Below the pieces are notes generated by a model. That model saw only the letters and a list, made by a program, of their open reading frames with translations, made no database searches and was not told the origin of the DNA. From NCBI GenBank assembly GCA_021397835.1, contig JAJFZO010000882.1, forward strand, positions 2,236,501-2,300,500: a stretch of DNA of 64,000 bases, given 5' to 3'. Source of the DNA: Moringa oleifera (taxonomy: Eukaryota > Streptophyta > Magnoliopsida > Brassicales > Moringaceae). Each line of letters starts with the position of its first letter. The stretch's first letter is position 1. Shown piece by piece: positions 1-12,566 of this stretch. The translations under genes were made by a program, and so were the position numbers.

Positions 1-164
1 AATTTTGTTCAAGTTGTGAGGCCCTTCAGAAATATCACACACTTTGTCCATTTTTCTTTTTAAGACATTATGAATTGTTAATCTAATCTATTCTGTTTCT
101 GCTTGCTGACTATCTTTTATTTGCATCATTTGAGGATATTAAGCTTCTAAGATAAATCTTCCAG

Positions 165-311
165 GTTCTAGGAAATGCTAAGGGGGCTGTGGCAGTGGTG
201 GTTTCGATTCTAATATTTAGAAATCCTGTCTCTGTCACTGGAATGCTTGGTTACACTCTCACAGTCATTGGAGTTATCCTCTACAGCGAAGCCAAGAAAC
301 GGAGCAAATGA
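165..311 (+). CDS. Last exon of a sugar-phosphate/phosphate translocator-like transporter (partial, 5' part outside window)
   Basis: This is the 3' terminal exon of a gene that begins before the window. After a CCAG acceptor at 161-164, an open frame of 48 codons reads VLGNAKGAV..., a hydrophobic stretch, then [11 protein letters not shown] and a TGA stop. The pattern of a terminal membrane helix followed by YSEAKKR matches the C-terminus of the plant triose-phosphate translocator / nucleotide-sugar transporter (drug-metabolite) superfamily, especially the uncharacterised sugar phosphate/phosphate translocators of the At3g14410 kind. The lysine/arginine-rich tail resembles ER/Golgi retention signals in this superfamily. 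The substrate cannot be told from one exon. It converges on the PCNA-like gene that follows. Confidence 0.72.
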   Translation, partial: VLGNAKGAVAVVVSILIFRNPVSVTGMLGYTLTVIGVILYSEAKKRSK

Positions 312-1046
312 AACAGCAGTCTAGGAAAGCATCATGTTCAGTCTCTGTATACTTTTGTTTTCCTTGTGGTGAGAACAGCGGAAGTTTTCCCAGGGCCAAG
401 TTTGGGCATTGCGGTAGCAGATGGTGCCATGGATTTTGCCCTCTTGAATCCTATTTTTTTGTCCGGAAGCCTCAGGAAGTGGTTTCCATTTGTATCAGCA
501 ACAAGTGCAGGATTAGCCAAAAAAGTAGAAAAAAACTCCAATAAGTGACTGATTTGTCTCTATTATTCCCAGCTTGGGGTATCAGAGAATGTCATTTTAT
601 CTTTTCCATTCTTTTGGGAGGAAAGTTGTAGAATTGGTTCTTCACACAGTCTTATTAACATTCGTCATATTGATTAATTAAAAAAAAAACACATAAATTT
701 GCTATTGTATTCTTCATCTAAGCATCCTTGTCATTGATGCTCTATACATTCTCCTGTGAACAATATTCATCCGATGTATGATGAAGATGATGTCTTTTAC
801 TGATTAACAGAAAATCTTAATCTAATTTCTTATATGTTTTAAGAATAACATGTTCGGCATTGCTTGATGAGAAGTTTGTCAGACAGATACCCATGAACCT
901 GTAGAGCAATCCAGAAACTACCAGGTCCCCGAGTCCCCCACTTAAAATTTCTTCCATATTCAATAATGGAACAAAAGCTCTTCTCCCTTTTCCTACCTGT
1001 AATGTTATAATTAATTACCAATCTTTAACAGGATTGAAATTGGGAA
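312..1046. other. Intergenic, 3' UTR-like
   Basis: This 735-base stretch separates the translocator stop from the convergent PCNA-like gene. It probably holds the translocator 3' UTR, with AATTAAAAAA runs near 675-690 that could serve polyadenylation. The short open frames here show no family resemblance. I see nothing else in it. Confidence 0.5.
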
Positions 1047-3042
<1,996 letters not shown>

Positions 3043-3430
3043 CCCTGAAAGGATTTCTAGGAGCTCAGATTGGTACAGGGAGCTTCCACTGAGTCTTTGG
3101 TTTCTTCTTTTGAGATGAAAAGACAGGCACAGGAGGTTTACTGGGCGCCAAACACAACCCACTCCTGCCAGAAACTAGCAATCAAACGACAACATTTTCA
3201 TAGCATTTGTGAGCATAGCCTTTCACTCAAGCCTTTTTTTCTTTTAATTTCTTTCTTCTTCTTTTCTCCTTTCTCTGAAATACTAAAACTAGGAAAGAAA
3301 GAAAATAACTCAATATTATCAACCTTAAGTATTCTGGTCACTAGTGAAATTAGATTCAAATATTTGAAAAAGAAAACAGAGAAGAAAGCAATTTCAAAGC
3401 AATATTTGGTTAATCCAGGCAGAGGGTCAA
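3043..3430. other. Upstream region of the PCNA-like copy
   Basis: This lies upstream of the PCNA-like start on the minus strand. It is pyrimidine- and purine-biased (TTTCTTCTTC runs near 3230-3270) with no convincing coding sequence. An in-frame extension to position 3162 has no PCNA counterpart and is taken as leader sequence. No clear TATA box was found. Confidence 0.4.
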
Positions 3431-3735
3431 TCTGAATTGTATTAACAAGGGCCGTCAGACACCAAAGTAGCAAAAAGATCAAGATGGCTAGATGAGCCTG
3501 AGGAGAGTTCATTGAGTTCTGCAGGGCTCCATCTGAATTGTGGCAACAGGGAATGTCTGACAACAATGTAGCAAAAAGATAAAGAAGGCAGGATATGAGC
3601 CTCGGGAGAGTTCACCGAGGTCCCAAGGGCTCCATCTGAATTGTAGTAACAAGCAATTTCTGGAGCCAGAGTAATGAAAAGATCAAGAACACTGGAAGAG
3701 CCTGAGGAGAGTTCATTGAGCTCTCAAGGGCTCTG
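3431..3735. repeat. Three-unit tandem repeat (101, 103 and 101 bp) overlapping the end of the ARM-protein coding sequence
   Basis: The three units start at 3431, 3532 and 3635. Each begins TCTGAATTGT and contains AGCAAAAAGAT-like sequence (GTAATGAAAAGATC in unit 3), then GAGCCT..GAGAGTTCA and ...GGGCTC near the end. Unit 3 covers the last 23 coding or stop bases of the minus-strand ARM gene, whose stop is at 3713-3715. Units 1 and 2 therefore carry diverged copies of the C-terminal codons and the stop, placed in its 3' UTR or flank. The units differ by scattered substitutions and small indels, so the duplication is not recent. Confidence 0.9.
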
Positions 3736-6700
3736 ATCCTCCTTCATGAGCATTCTCAGCAAAACTTCTCTGAGTTTGTACATTTCTTCCACTTGATAAA
3801 GATGGGTGTAGCATGCTCAGATTTGGGTCCTCCCGGTGCATATCCCAGGCTGCCTCAAATTGCAGGCCTTTGCATCTAAGAATTCAATGAAAGGGTGTAA
3901 ACAAAGAAATGGTTTTAAGAACAAAGAATCATCATGATGGGCAGAAAGTGTGATCCTTACTGCTTGAGCAAGCTCAGTACACGAAGAATCTCAGTTCTAA
4001 TTTCTTCGCAACCTTTTTTTAATGCTGCCTCCTTGTACAAGACAACAAGTTCATCGACCAACCTGAAGGTGGAACATGACGAGGAATTACAAAAATTAAG
4101 AAAGCAATCCAGGATTCAGATGTTACTCGAATCTAGAAAAAGGCATTAGTAGCTCGATTTACCTTTCAATGTATGGTGTGTTCCTTATCCATGTCAACCT
4201 TAAAACTGTATGAACCCGTTTCAGAACCTGAACAGGAAAAAAATTTCCAGAGAGTTGAGAGCACATTTATCTGCAGAATAAGAACAGTTGCAGTGGGAAA
4301 TATTTAGAGAGACTCTTCTGAGAGGTGTAATTTTCTGCAGAAAGTTTTAGTATTCATTTCTCAAATGCATACCAGAATCTGCCTGGAGAAGAAAGGAATT
4401 TGATGTGAATATTGGCCAAAGGTACAAATCTTACCAGTAGAACAGTTTCATCATCATCTACGTGCATCCACTTGAAAAACAGAGGAAATAAACGCCTAAA
4501 ATGAGCTAATAATACAAGCCCAACAGCACTGAAGAGTGGCTCGATGGATCTTAGCCATGCAACACGCCGGTCCTTATTTCTTGGTTGACGTTCCAAATGA
4601 CTTAACATCTCATTTAATATCTTCTCAAACCTAGGAAAGTAAAATGATAATGACAGTATTAGAAATTCTTTGAGAAGATATAACATATGGATTAGGAAAA
4701 ATGATGGCATGAGAAAGATGATAACAGCAGCCTTAATTCTAGTTGTCACTTTTATAGGTAATACCAACCATTATTGCAGCATTCATCATCTGTAATATTT
4801 CGAGCTATGGAGTCTACAGTTCTAATAATCTTTACGGGTCATTGAAACAACTAAGAATACCTTGAAGACTAAGAACGATTAAGTGCAAGAGAAAACAGCA
4901 TCAGAAAGCAAGTGTACCATGAACTCCGAGGATTATTTTTCTGGATACTCGTCACTAGCAGTGCTGACATCTCAGCTACATGATGCCATATCTCGTCGCT
5001 ACAAGCAATATTCTGGCAGCACGCGTCGAGAATCACATCTTGGTAACAACCAAACTCTGTGGCATTTACATTTTTTGCGAGATATGTAAAGATAATCATG
5101 CCCTGCCCCTGAAATCAAGCAATGAAGAAGGGTATCATCAACATGTCATACCACATTGTCTCATCACTTCTAGATCCTAATGGTTACTTCTACTTTCCAT
5201 GTAAGTTCCCTAGAATACATGAAAGATGGCTTCTTTATTATTTCTTTGGAGAAATCTACAATTACAAACGAGCACAAACTAATAGTAACAGATAGGATTT
5301 TCACGAGCTTAACCTCTTCCTACTCTAAACTTATCATTATGATAAACAGTTTGATAGAAAGTGGAAAAACCCAAAACCTTATAACTCAAGAAGTCCATAT
5401 CTCGCAACTAGAACCCTACTGTTCCATATACTCTGCAATTCTAGACGCCCACATAGGCTGGCTGTGCACTAATCCCTTGACTAGTTCTGGGTGGACACAA
5501 CGTCATCATCTTTGCAACATGATTGCATCTAAGAAATATGATCAATGCTTTAATACCAATTGATAAGAACTTCGGAAGAAACACATCCCATAAGCTAGCT
5601 ATTGAAACAAGCTCATAATTTCGATGTAAGATCAAGTCCCATACCTTACAAATAGAACCCTAACATATGCAAGATCAATTGATTGAATAAGGACTACTTA
5701 AGGACATAACTTAAGTTTTCTAATCCTTTCTTCTTCCTTTTTTTTTTTTTTTTGTCATTGTTTCCTCCATGTGCAAAGCCATGAGTCCCTAAAACTTCCC
5801 ACTCAAAGCACAGAAAAGACATTCCTAAAGCTCAAAAGTAAGAAATTTCTCGCTGAGACAAAGCACTCATATCATAATCCATACAGACAACATTTGACAA
5901 TAAATCGAGCAAAAAAAGGAACTGAAGATTGGCTGACTCAAATCTGGAAAGGGATCAAATACTTATTCGAAGCACATACTTTAACCTCAGGAGACCAATG
6001 ATCAAGAGCAGTCAATGCACAAGGAATCACCATATTACACAACTTCCCCAGATAAGGGTGATCAACCTGCAACAGAGATTAACGAGAAAAACACCAGATT
6101 CAGCAAGGCAAAAGGAAGAAGGATGAGAAAGAATCTAAGAAACATAAAGAAACAATTCACACGACCTGAGTGACAAACCATCTGAACTGATAGGCACAGA
6201 GAATAGCATAAACAACTGGTACCCTGGCCGAGGCAGCAGTGAATTCATTGTTTTCATCACTCTTATCGATTGAGCTCTCCTTAATCCTCTCTTTTAAACC
6301 AGGCAAAATCTCAGGCATCAATTCTACCAGGAACCTTTTCTCTTCACTCAGCAAACCACAGTCCAGACCGAACTTACCAATCCTGTTCGCGTTTCTCTCG
6401 CCGAAAACTCCAATATAGCCTCTGGAGATTTCGCGGAAAGCTGATTCCGCGATGTCTGAGAGGTTCTTTGGGATCCATGAGAGCAATTCGTGGGTCGACG
6501 ATTGAGAGGAGGAAAGAAGAGCGCATGCTAAAGCAAAGTGTTTGATTGAAGTGCGGATTTCGTGTTCTGTGATGTTAGGGTTTTGCTCAAAGCTTCTATT
6601 TGGTAACAGAGAGTCGAGTATTTCTCTTGTGGAAACGTTGGAACTCTCTTCCGGAGTGTAGTGCGTCTTGTTGAGACACTCTAAGATAGGCCCTGTCAGC

Positions 6701-6825
6701 CTAAATCACAATGGAACTCCATCAACATAAAAGCATGCACGTATATGTGTAAATGTCCAAATACAAAGATAAGAGAGAGCTCACCGAAGCAGCTGGATTT
6801 GGAGGTCCAAGAACGAGTTTGACAT
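3713..6825 (-). CDS. ARM-repeat superfamily protein, At2g39910-like (8 exons, 459 aa)
   Basis: Exons: 6825-6785, 6700-6166, 6066-5980, 5108-4918, 4630-4435, 4227-4163, 4062-3961 and 3875-3713; they total 1380 bases. The start reads MSNSFLDLQIQLLRLTGP. Later landmarks are SWIPKNLSDIAESAF, CAYQFRWFVTQV|DHPYLGKL, NEMLSHLERQPRNK, FPLFFKWMHVDDDETVLL, RLTWIRNTPYIERLVDELV and CKGLQFEAAWD. The alternating helical stretches fit an armadillo/HEAT-like solenoid. The exon series matches my recollection of the Arabidopsis ARM-superfamily protein At2g39910, whose biochemical role is unknown to me. No membrane segment or signal peptide is evident. It lies next to WLIM2 in the same orientation, as At2g39910 does beside At2g39900. 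The last 23 coding/stop bases sit inside a tandem repeat. Confidence 0.85.
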
Positions 6826-7482
6826 TTCTGACTCACTTCAACTGCCTTTCTCAACGAGTCCAATGTGACCTTAATCTACAAGATGCTTAAAAGGGTGGCC
6901 AAATCATACCTTTTTAAGGTGCCGCTGTAAATACCAGTTGCTTAAAATGGCAGCAAAATTATGGCTTTAAAAGGTTTCCCCTTGTAAAAGTTACGGATAC
7001 ATAAAGAACAATGTCACAAAGTGACTCTTTGGAGTATATATCATCTTAATTACAGCCTCATGTTACCCAGTTGATCATGGATTAGAAATTCAATGTGTCA
7101 AGGACTTGTTAGGACTGAATGCTTCAAATACCACAATTCCATGCTCAAGTTCTGGGATGAAGTGAGTTTATCAGCCCTGTTAAACATGAAATCCTAGCTT
7201 ATGAACTTTGGAGCAATGCATTCTCTTAGCAGGTAGAAAAGTATTGGTAATAAAAACAGTAAGAAGCTGGAAGATATGCAGATAAAAGTCTTGCTGAGTC
7301 ATTTCACAACCTTGAGAATGCATATCCGATACATCATTCAAATACAACACATGCCCAAGAACAATGAGCCGAAAAGAAAACAGGGAGGAGCGAAGTTAGG
7401 TGCCACACAGCCAAAATCGGAGAGGTAAAAAGGAAAAGCACACAGAAAAGGGGTATAATGCCATCCGAAATTTGTAAGGTGT
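6826..7482. other. Intergenic between the ARM and WLIM2 genes
   Basis: About 660 bases hold the ARM gene promoter (reading toward lower coordinates) and the WLIM2 3' UTR. GTGACTCTTTGGAGTATATATC near 7020-7042 contains a TATA-like string but is on the wrong strand for either gene. Nothing else is recognisable. Confidence 0.4.
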
Positions 7483-9792
7483 TCAAGCTTCTGGAACAGA
7501 GGCTGCAGCCCGCTTCATTGAAGCGGACTTGATCAGGTGGTTGTAACTTCCCTTTTCCTTGAAAAGCTGGGAGAAATGGTGTTTGCAATACAAGATGCCC
7601 TCCAGGGCTGCATAATTTGATGGGGAAATGGCGCAGCCACCATGAGAGCACTTGAAACATGACTTGTGGTAGGACTGACCCTCTACAGTAACCTGCAAAA
7701 TGAAACCATACAAGATTTACAAAGATATATTGGGAAGCACATGAGACATGTCAAATGATCCATAAGGGAAAGTAAAGATCGAAACATGTGAGCTTGTATC
7801 TGTGTGCATCGGTGCATGTATAGCATGTGGTCTACAAATTCATTAACCAAGAGGGTTGCTTCAAGTTCAGAGACATGATCATAGCCTAAACTCCTAAACC
7901 CAGATCTTCATAAGCATGATGCTCTAAATAGAAGCCAACTCAAGGTATCTCTCTCAAGTAGTTCAGGGAGTTGGGTTGCACTCAAAGGGGAAAAAAGACC
8001 AGTAAAAGCAATTTACATGCCTGCCACAGAAGAAAATGTATACACAATATTTCTTTAGTAACTAGCTTTCCTTACTTCATGATATCAAGTTTAATCGCGT
8101 GCTGATGATAAAGATATATTAGCAAACCAAGAAAAGCAAGACCAAGATCAGAAAAAGAAAACTTAAACAGAGACATACTGGAATCTCCAAAGACACTATT
8201 ATGAGACTGACACACTTCTAAATTGATGAGTTCAAGAATCGACCCAAAGTGGGATGGTTTAAGTTTCAGCTTAACTATGTTCTGTCCAGTGTGAAGTCCT
8301 TAACTACTAAAGAGACCCCTGCCAATAAGGGGCAGATTCTCTTAAAACAGTTAGCTTCTGATGGATTGTAAGGGTCAAAAGAAGTTCAGAAAATACCATA
8401 CATTACACAAAACTAAGTGAACCCGCCTCTCTCCTGATCATCTAGCCTATTGCAGTCTCAAACAAGATCATCGTTATGTGGGTTCTTACAGATAGATATT
8501 AGCAACAAAATTTTTAAATCACTTCACAATTAGAAACCCACTTTTTCAAACTGAATATTTAGTTCAAGTACTAATTCTTACTTGCATATATTTGCCTCAA
8601 CAACAATGGAGAAACATCCATTACTCCACCGAAGACATAGGTTCATGAAGAACTCACGTAAAGTCTTGTTTAGTCAATAGTAACTTCAAGTGAAGTATGA
8701 AGTTTCCATCTTTCATGCAGAAACAGCAAAGTCATTTGGCTTAACGGTGGGTGGGGGAGAGGGTTTTGCATTAGCTAAACATGATGACTTTAACAGGTCT
8801 TGTTACTTTACCTTCTCCAGTGGGTACGCAGTTTTACCACATGTAGCACATTTTTCTTGTGTCCCAGAAAACATGCTGGCAGCTTTGCTAGGCGACCTTG
8901 TCTGAGGCCAACGACAGCTATTAGGAATCAGAAAAAACATCCATTTTTCAAGTATCATATGATGAAATTTTGATACATAGTTAAATGTTAAATACATGCA
9001 GTGTTGTGAGGCATATTTACCAGCTCTGGTGTTAACTTCTCAGCTGACTTCGCAGCTGTTGACAAGGAAATTCATAACAAATGAAATAGGTAAAATGAAA
9101 CCAAGAAAACGAAAAATCAAATAGAGTTCAATTCAACAAAATAAAATACATACGTGATTGAAAATTCTTGTTAAAACTACCCGTCTCCTTGAACAACTGC
9201 TCAAAGTGAGGCTTACAGTATAATACACCTTCCATTGAGGAATAATTACTCAGCTGAAAACAATAAAATTACACAACTTAAAGAACACAAGCTTCGCCAT
9301 AATAAAAGCACAACTTGTTGACAAAATTTGGGCTAGTAGTATTACATGAATGCCATCAACACAGCCATCAGTAAAGTCATTTGCAGGATAAAACAATCCT
9401 GTCCAAGTTAATATCTAACACATTTGTCCAGAACGAAATACACTTCTAGTGAATGGTTAATCCAAGCTCTGAAAGATCAATAATGAAGTGCTACAACAAG
9501 GCAATAGATAGAGTTCATTCTGTTTCCTTTTCAATGGAATCAATGTGCTAAAGAAGGCACATGAGCTACATTGGCATCTGAGACAAAAAACCAAAACTGC
9601 CATGGCATCTAATGGAGCAGACAATTCAGTAACTGAGCAACTAAGTTAAATATCTACCTTTAGTGTGCCTTTGCAGTGAGAGCACTTGAAGCAAGACTTA
9701 TGGTATGAAACCCCATCTGCTGAAAGGAGTTCCACTGGATACACTGTCTTCTCACAAGCCTTACATTTCTGTTGGGTACCAATAAAAGACAT
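7483..9792 (-). CDS. WLIM2: WLIM2-type two-LIM-domain protein (5 exons, 189 aa)
   Basis: Exons: 9792-9658, 9253-9154, 9055-9021, 8901-8812 and 7692-7483, 570 bases in all. The protein starts MSFIGTQQKCKACEKTVYP. LIM domain 1 (about residues 10-60) shows CKAC, HKSCFKCSHC and CKPHF. A linker follows (FNKNFQSPAKSAEKLTPEL). LIM domain 2 (about 107-158) shows CATC, HKSCFKCSHGGC and CKHHF. All eight zinc ligands of each domain appear present. Plant WLIM proteins bind and bundle actin filaments and also occur in nuclei. The order of domains, linker and short tail ending ASVPEA fit the widely expressed WLIM2 class rather than pollen-specific types. The first ATG after an upstream 5' UTR was chosen because the LIM start is invariant. 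Confidence 0.93.
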
Positions 9793-10392
9793 TGTTTCTT
9801 CTATATTGTTTGCTTTTCTCCTAGATCTATTCTTCTTTATCTTCTTCAAGATCGCCAAGCAAACCAATAAACTGCTCCATTGTTTAAAAAACAAAAAAAA
9901 ATTAGTTTGTTCCCACAGAAATCCAAGAAAAGTTTGAATCTTCAGTTAATGGATAAATTGAAAGTCAACAAAGCCAGCAATAGCTGATCATGAAAAGCTC
10001 TCTCTCAGTAACCGATCTATAAATTGAAGAAGCATAAAATTGAAATATACCCAGAAAAACTGAGGACTAGATAACCGAGCACATTCTGAAGAAATAATCA
10101 AATGACAATAGTCAACTATATAAATGCGTGTATTAGGCAAGATCTGGTGCAAACAGAGATGAAATGTGATTCACACTTGACAGGTTAACTGGGCCGAATT
10201 GAAAAGTAGCGGATCTTTGAAGCACCTTGGAGCTAATAACTTCTTGATCTGAGCCCAAAAAATGAAAGAACAAAAAGATCCACAAAGCAAGCTAGGAGAA
10301 ATGGCACTGAAATTGGGAGTTAAAGAAAGGCAAAGTCTCTTTCAAGGTTTATATTCAGAAAAAGAGAAACAAAAAGAGAGAGGGGTGTTGAA
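9793..10392 (-). promoter_or_regulatory. 5' leader/promoter side of WLIM2
   Basis: This is the region upstream of the WLIM2 start on the minus strand. It has T-rich and CT-rich tracts typical of plant leaders, and a 5' UTR intron is possible but not shown. No unambiguous TATA box was found. Downstream coordinates lead straight into the poly-G run. Confidence 0.35.

Positions 10393-10463
<71 letters not shown>
10393..10463. repeat. 71-base uninterrupted poly-G run (poly-C on the minus strand)
   Basis: Every base from 10393 to 10463 is G. It is flanked by GTTGAA on the left and AGCCGAAATT on the right and lies about 600 bases upstream of the WLIM2 start. Runs of this length are rare in plant DNA and would form G-quadruplexes if real. 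A sequencing or assembly artefact is a serious alternative, since long G calls are produced by some two-colour chemistries. Confidence 0.95.
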
Positions 10464-10464
<1 letters not shown>

Positions 10465-12566
10465 GCCGAAATTGAGCGCTTTATGTAGCGAGGTGATGCA
10501 GCGAAGTGGATAGACAATGATGATGATGGCAAGCAGAGGGAGAGAGAGAGGAAAGAGAGATTAGGACACAAAAATCATTAAATAAAATAAAGAGGGGCAG
10601 GCTTACATTTGAGGCTAACCAACAGGAATAAATAAAAAAATATCTTCTTCTTTGCTGGAAACAGTGCGGCTCCACTTCCTTCTGCTCCATCCAACCAATC
10701 ACGCGGCTCTCTCTCATTGGAACCAAATTTACACGTTGACCCTTGTTTTCCCAAGAAACCAAAAACTCAAAAAAAAAAAAAAAAGAAAGAACCCAAAGGA
10801 CCTCTGAAAAAGATTTCTCGTTCATGATCTGTTAAAACTTTTCTTGTCAACAATGGGCAAGGCCAGAGAAATTTGGGTATATGGGTTCGGATCGGATCGG
10901 ATTTGAGATCGGATTGAGTTTGGGTGATTGATAAAGAGACATGGGAGTGACAGAGTCACATGGGAAGCTGTTAAAGGGTATGTTGCCTTTATTGTTATTT
11001 TGCCTTTAAGCAACAAAAGTTGATTTTGGTGGGTACTGTTAAAGGCACAAAGTGGCACTGATTTAGGACCCGAACACCACTACACGCTTCTGCTGCGGTG
11101 CCGCAGACAAACCAGAAATGGGCTAAAGGGTTGCCAGAAATGGTAAAGTGTTTGCCATAAATGGCCTGCTGTAAGCCCAATAAATGGTTTATGTTCAGAC
11201 AGGGCTCACTTTCTGATATGGGTTTAGCCCAATGATCCCAAAAAGGATCATACTTTTAAATTTTATTATCACGTAAAAAGATATTTTTATTTTTATTATG
11301 TAAACTTCTTCATCAAAATAAAAATTATATATTTATAAATAAATAAATAAATATCTTAATAAAATTTCTATTAATAATTTTGAATATCAGTATTTATAAT
11401 CTAATACAAGCCTAAGACTTTCACCCACTTCCTTTATATATTTACATACCTACAATCTGGAGTATTAATCATCCAATGATTTTAGTTATGCTGAATTTTT
11501 AAATAAGTAAATAAATACAAGTAACAATTTAATTTGATCAATGATTGAAATTATATATGTTATTTTTTATATTATTATTTTAAATTATAAAAATATATTT
11601 TAAAACTTTGTACTACAAAATTTTCATCTCAATGTTGGACGTCAATAATTGTGGAAGAATTAATAATTTCATGTTAGTTAATTGCAACTTTCATGGGAAT
11701 TTTATTTCGTGCGGTCTTTGTCTAGCCTTTGTGTTTGGCAACATTTTGCTCATTTTCCAATTTCAGGGAGCAAAGCCCACTGTGAGACACTGATTCGAGT
11801 TTGGATCCAAATCCAAGGAAACAGTAGCCGTAGGGTCCACACCTATTACGACGTCGTTATCGAGCCGTCCTACCAGATTGTACTGTGTGGGCTCCGTTCT
11901 CGAACAGTCTTTTTCTCTCGCCCCCTCACCACATTCTCCTGCAGAAAACTGCGCACTTTGTCCACCCAAACACACAACAGCGACCAAATCCTCTCTTCCC
12001 AATGCCTTTTACATTACCCAAAAAAAAAAATTTATTATTTTTTGAAAATATTATTTAAAATAAAAAAATAATCAAATTAAATATAAATTAAAATTATTAT
12101 ACAAAATTAATTATATATTTATGATTATTAAAATATTTGAAAAATAACTTGAGGTAATTTTAAACACAATCACTGAATTTAAAATAATTTTAATTCACTA
12201 GTTGTTTATTGTAAATTTTTCATACATTTAATGGTAAAATTTTTAACTTTTTCCATTACTAAAAAAATTATAAATTTTTTTACAATAACATCGCTATTTT
12301 TATATATTTATATGAAAATTAAATCAAAATTTATAATTTTAATAATTTTAATTTTTAAATTTTCGATCTGATTGAATTTGAATCAAATTTAATATGATTT
12401 ATATTATTAAATATTATTTAGAATTTCAAATGATAATTTTTTAAAAAATAATATTTAAAAATAAAAAACAATGATTTAATTTCATTTTAATGTCAAAAAT
12501 GAAATAATTTAACCAAAAAGTAATGAAAAAATAAAAATAAAATCTTGTGTCTGGTTAAGTGGCTGA
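10464..12566. other. Intergenic, upstream of WLIM2 to the 3' end of the ATL gene
   Basis: No gene was recognised. The left part (10464-11220) has moderate GC content and includes a GGATCGGATCGGATTTGAGATCGGATT stretch near 10888-10915. From about 11230 the sequence is strongly A+T-rich apart from a GC-richer island at 11760-12000 that has only short frames. The last 500 bases are homopolymer-rich A/T and probably include the ATL 3' UTR. Confidence 0.5.

Noticed and set aside
3043..3162. In-frame N-terminal extension of the PCNA-like reading frame
   Set aside because: PCNA proteins start at MLELRL; the 40 upstream codons have no counterpart and the ATG at 3042 is the conserved start.
10262..10571. 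Frames encoding poly-Gly (+) or poly-Pro (-) across the G run
   Set aside because: They exist only because a homopolymer cannot contain a stop; flanking codons show no family.
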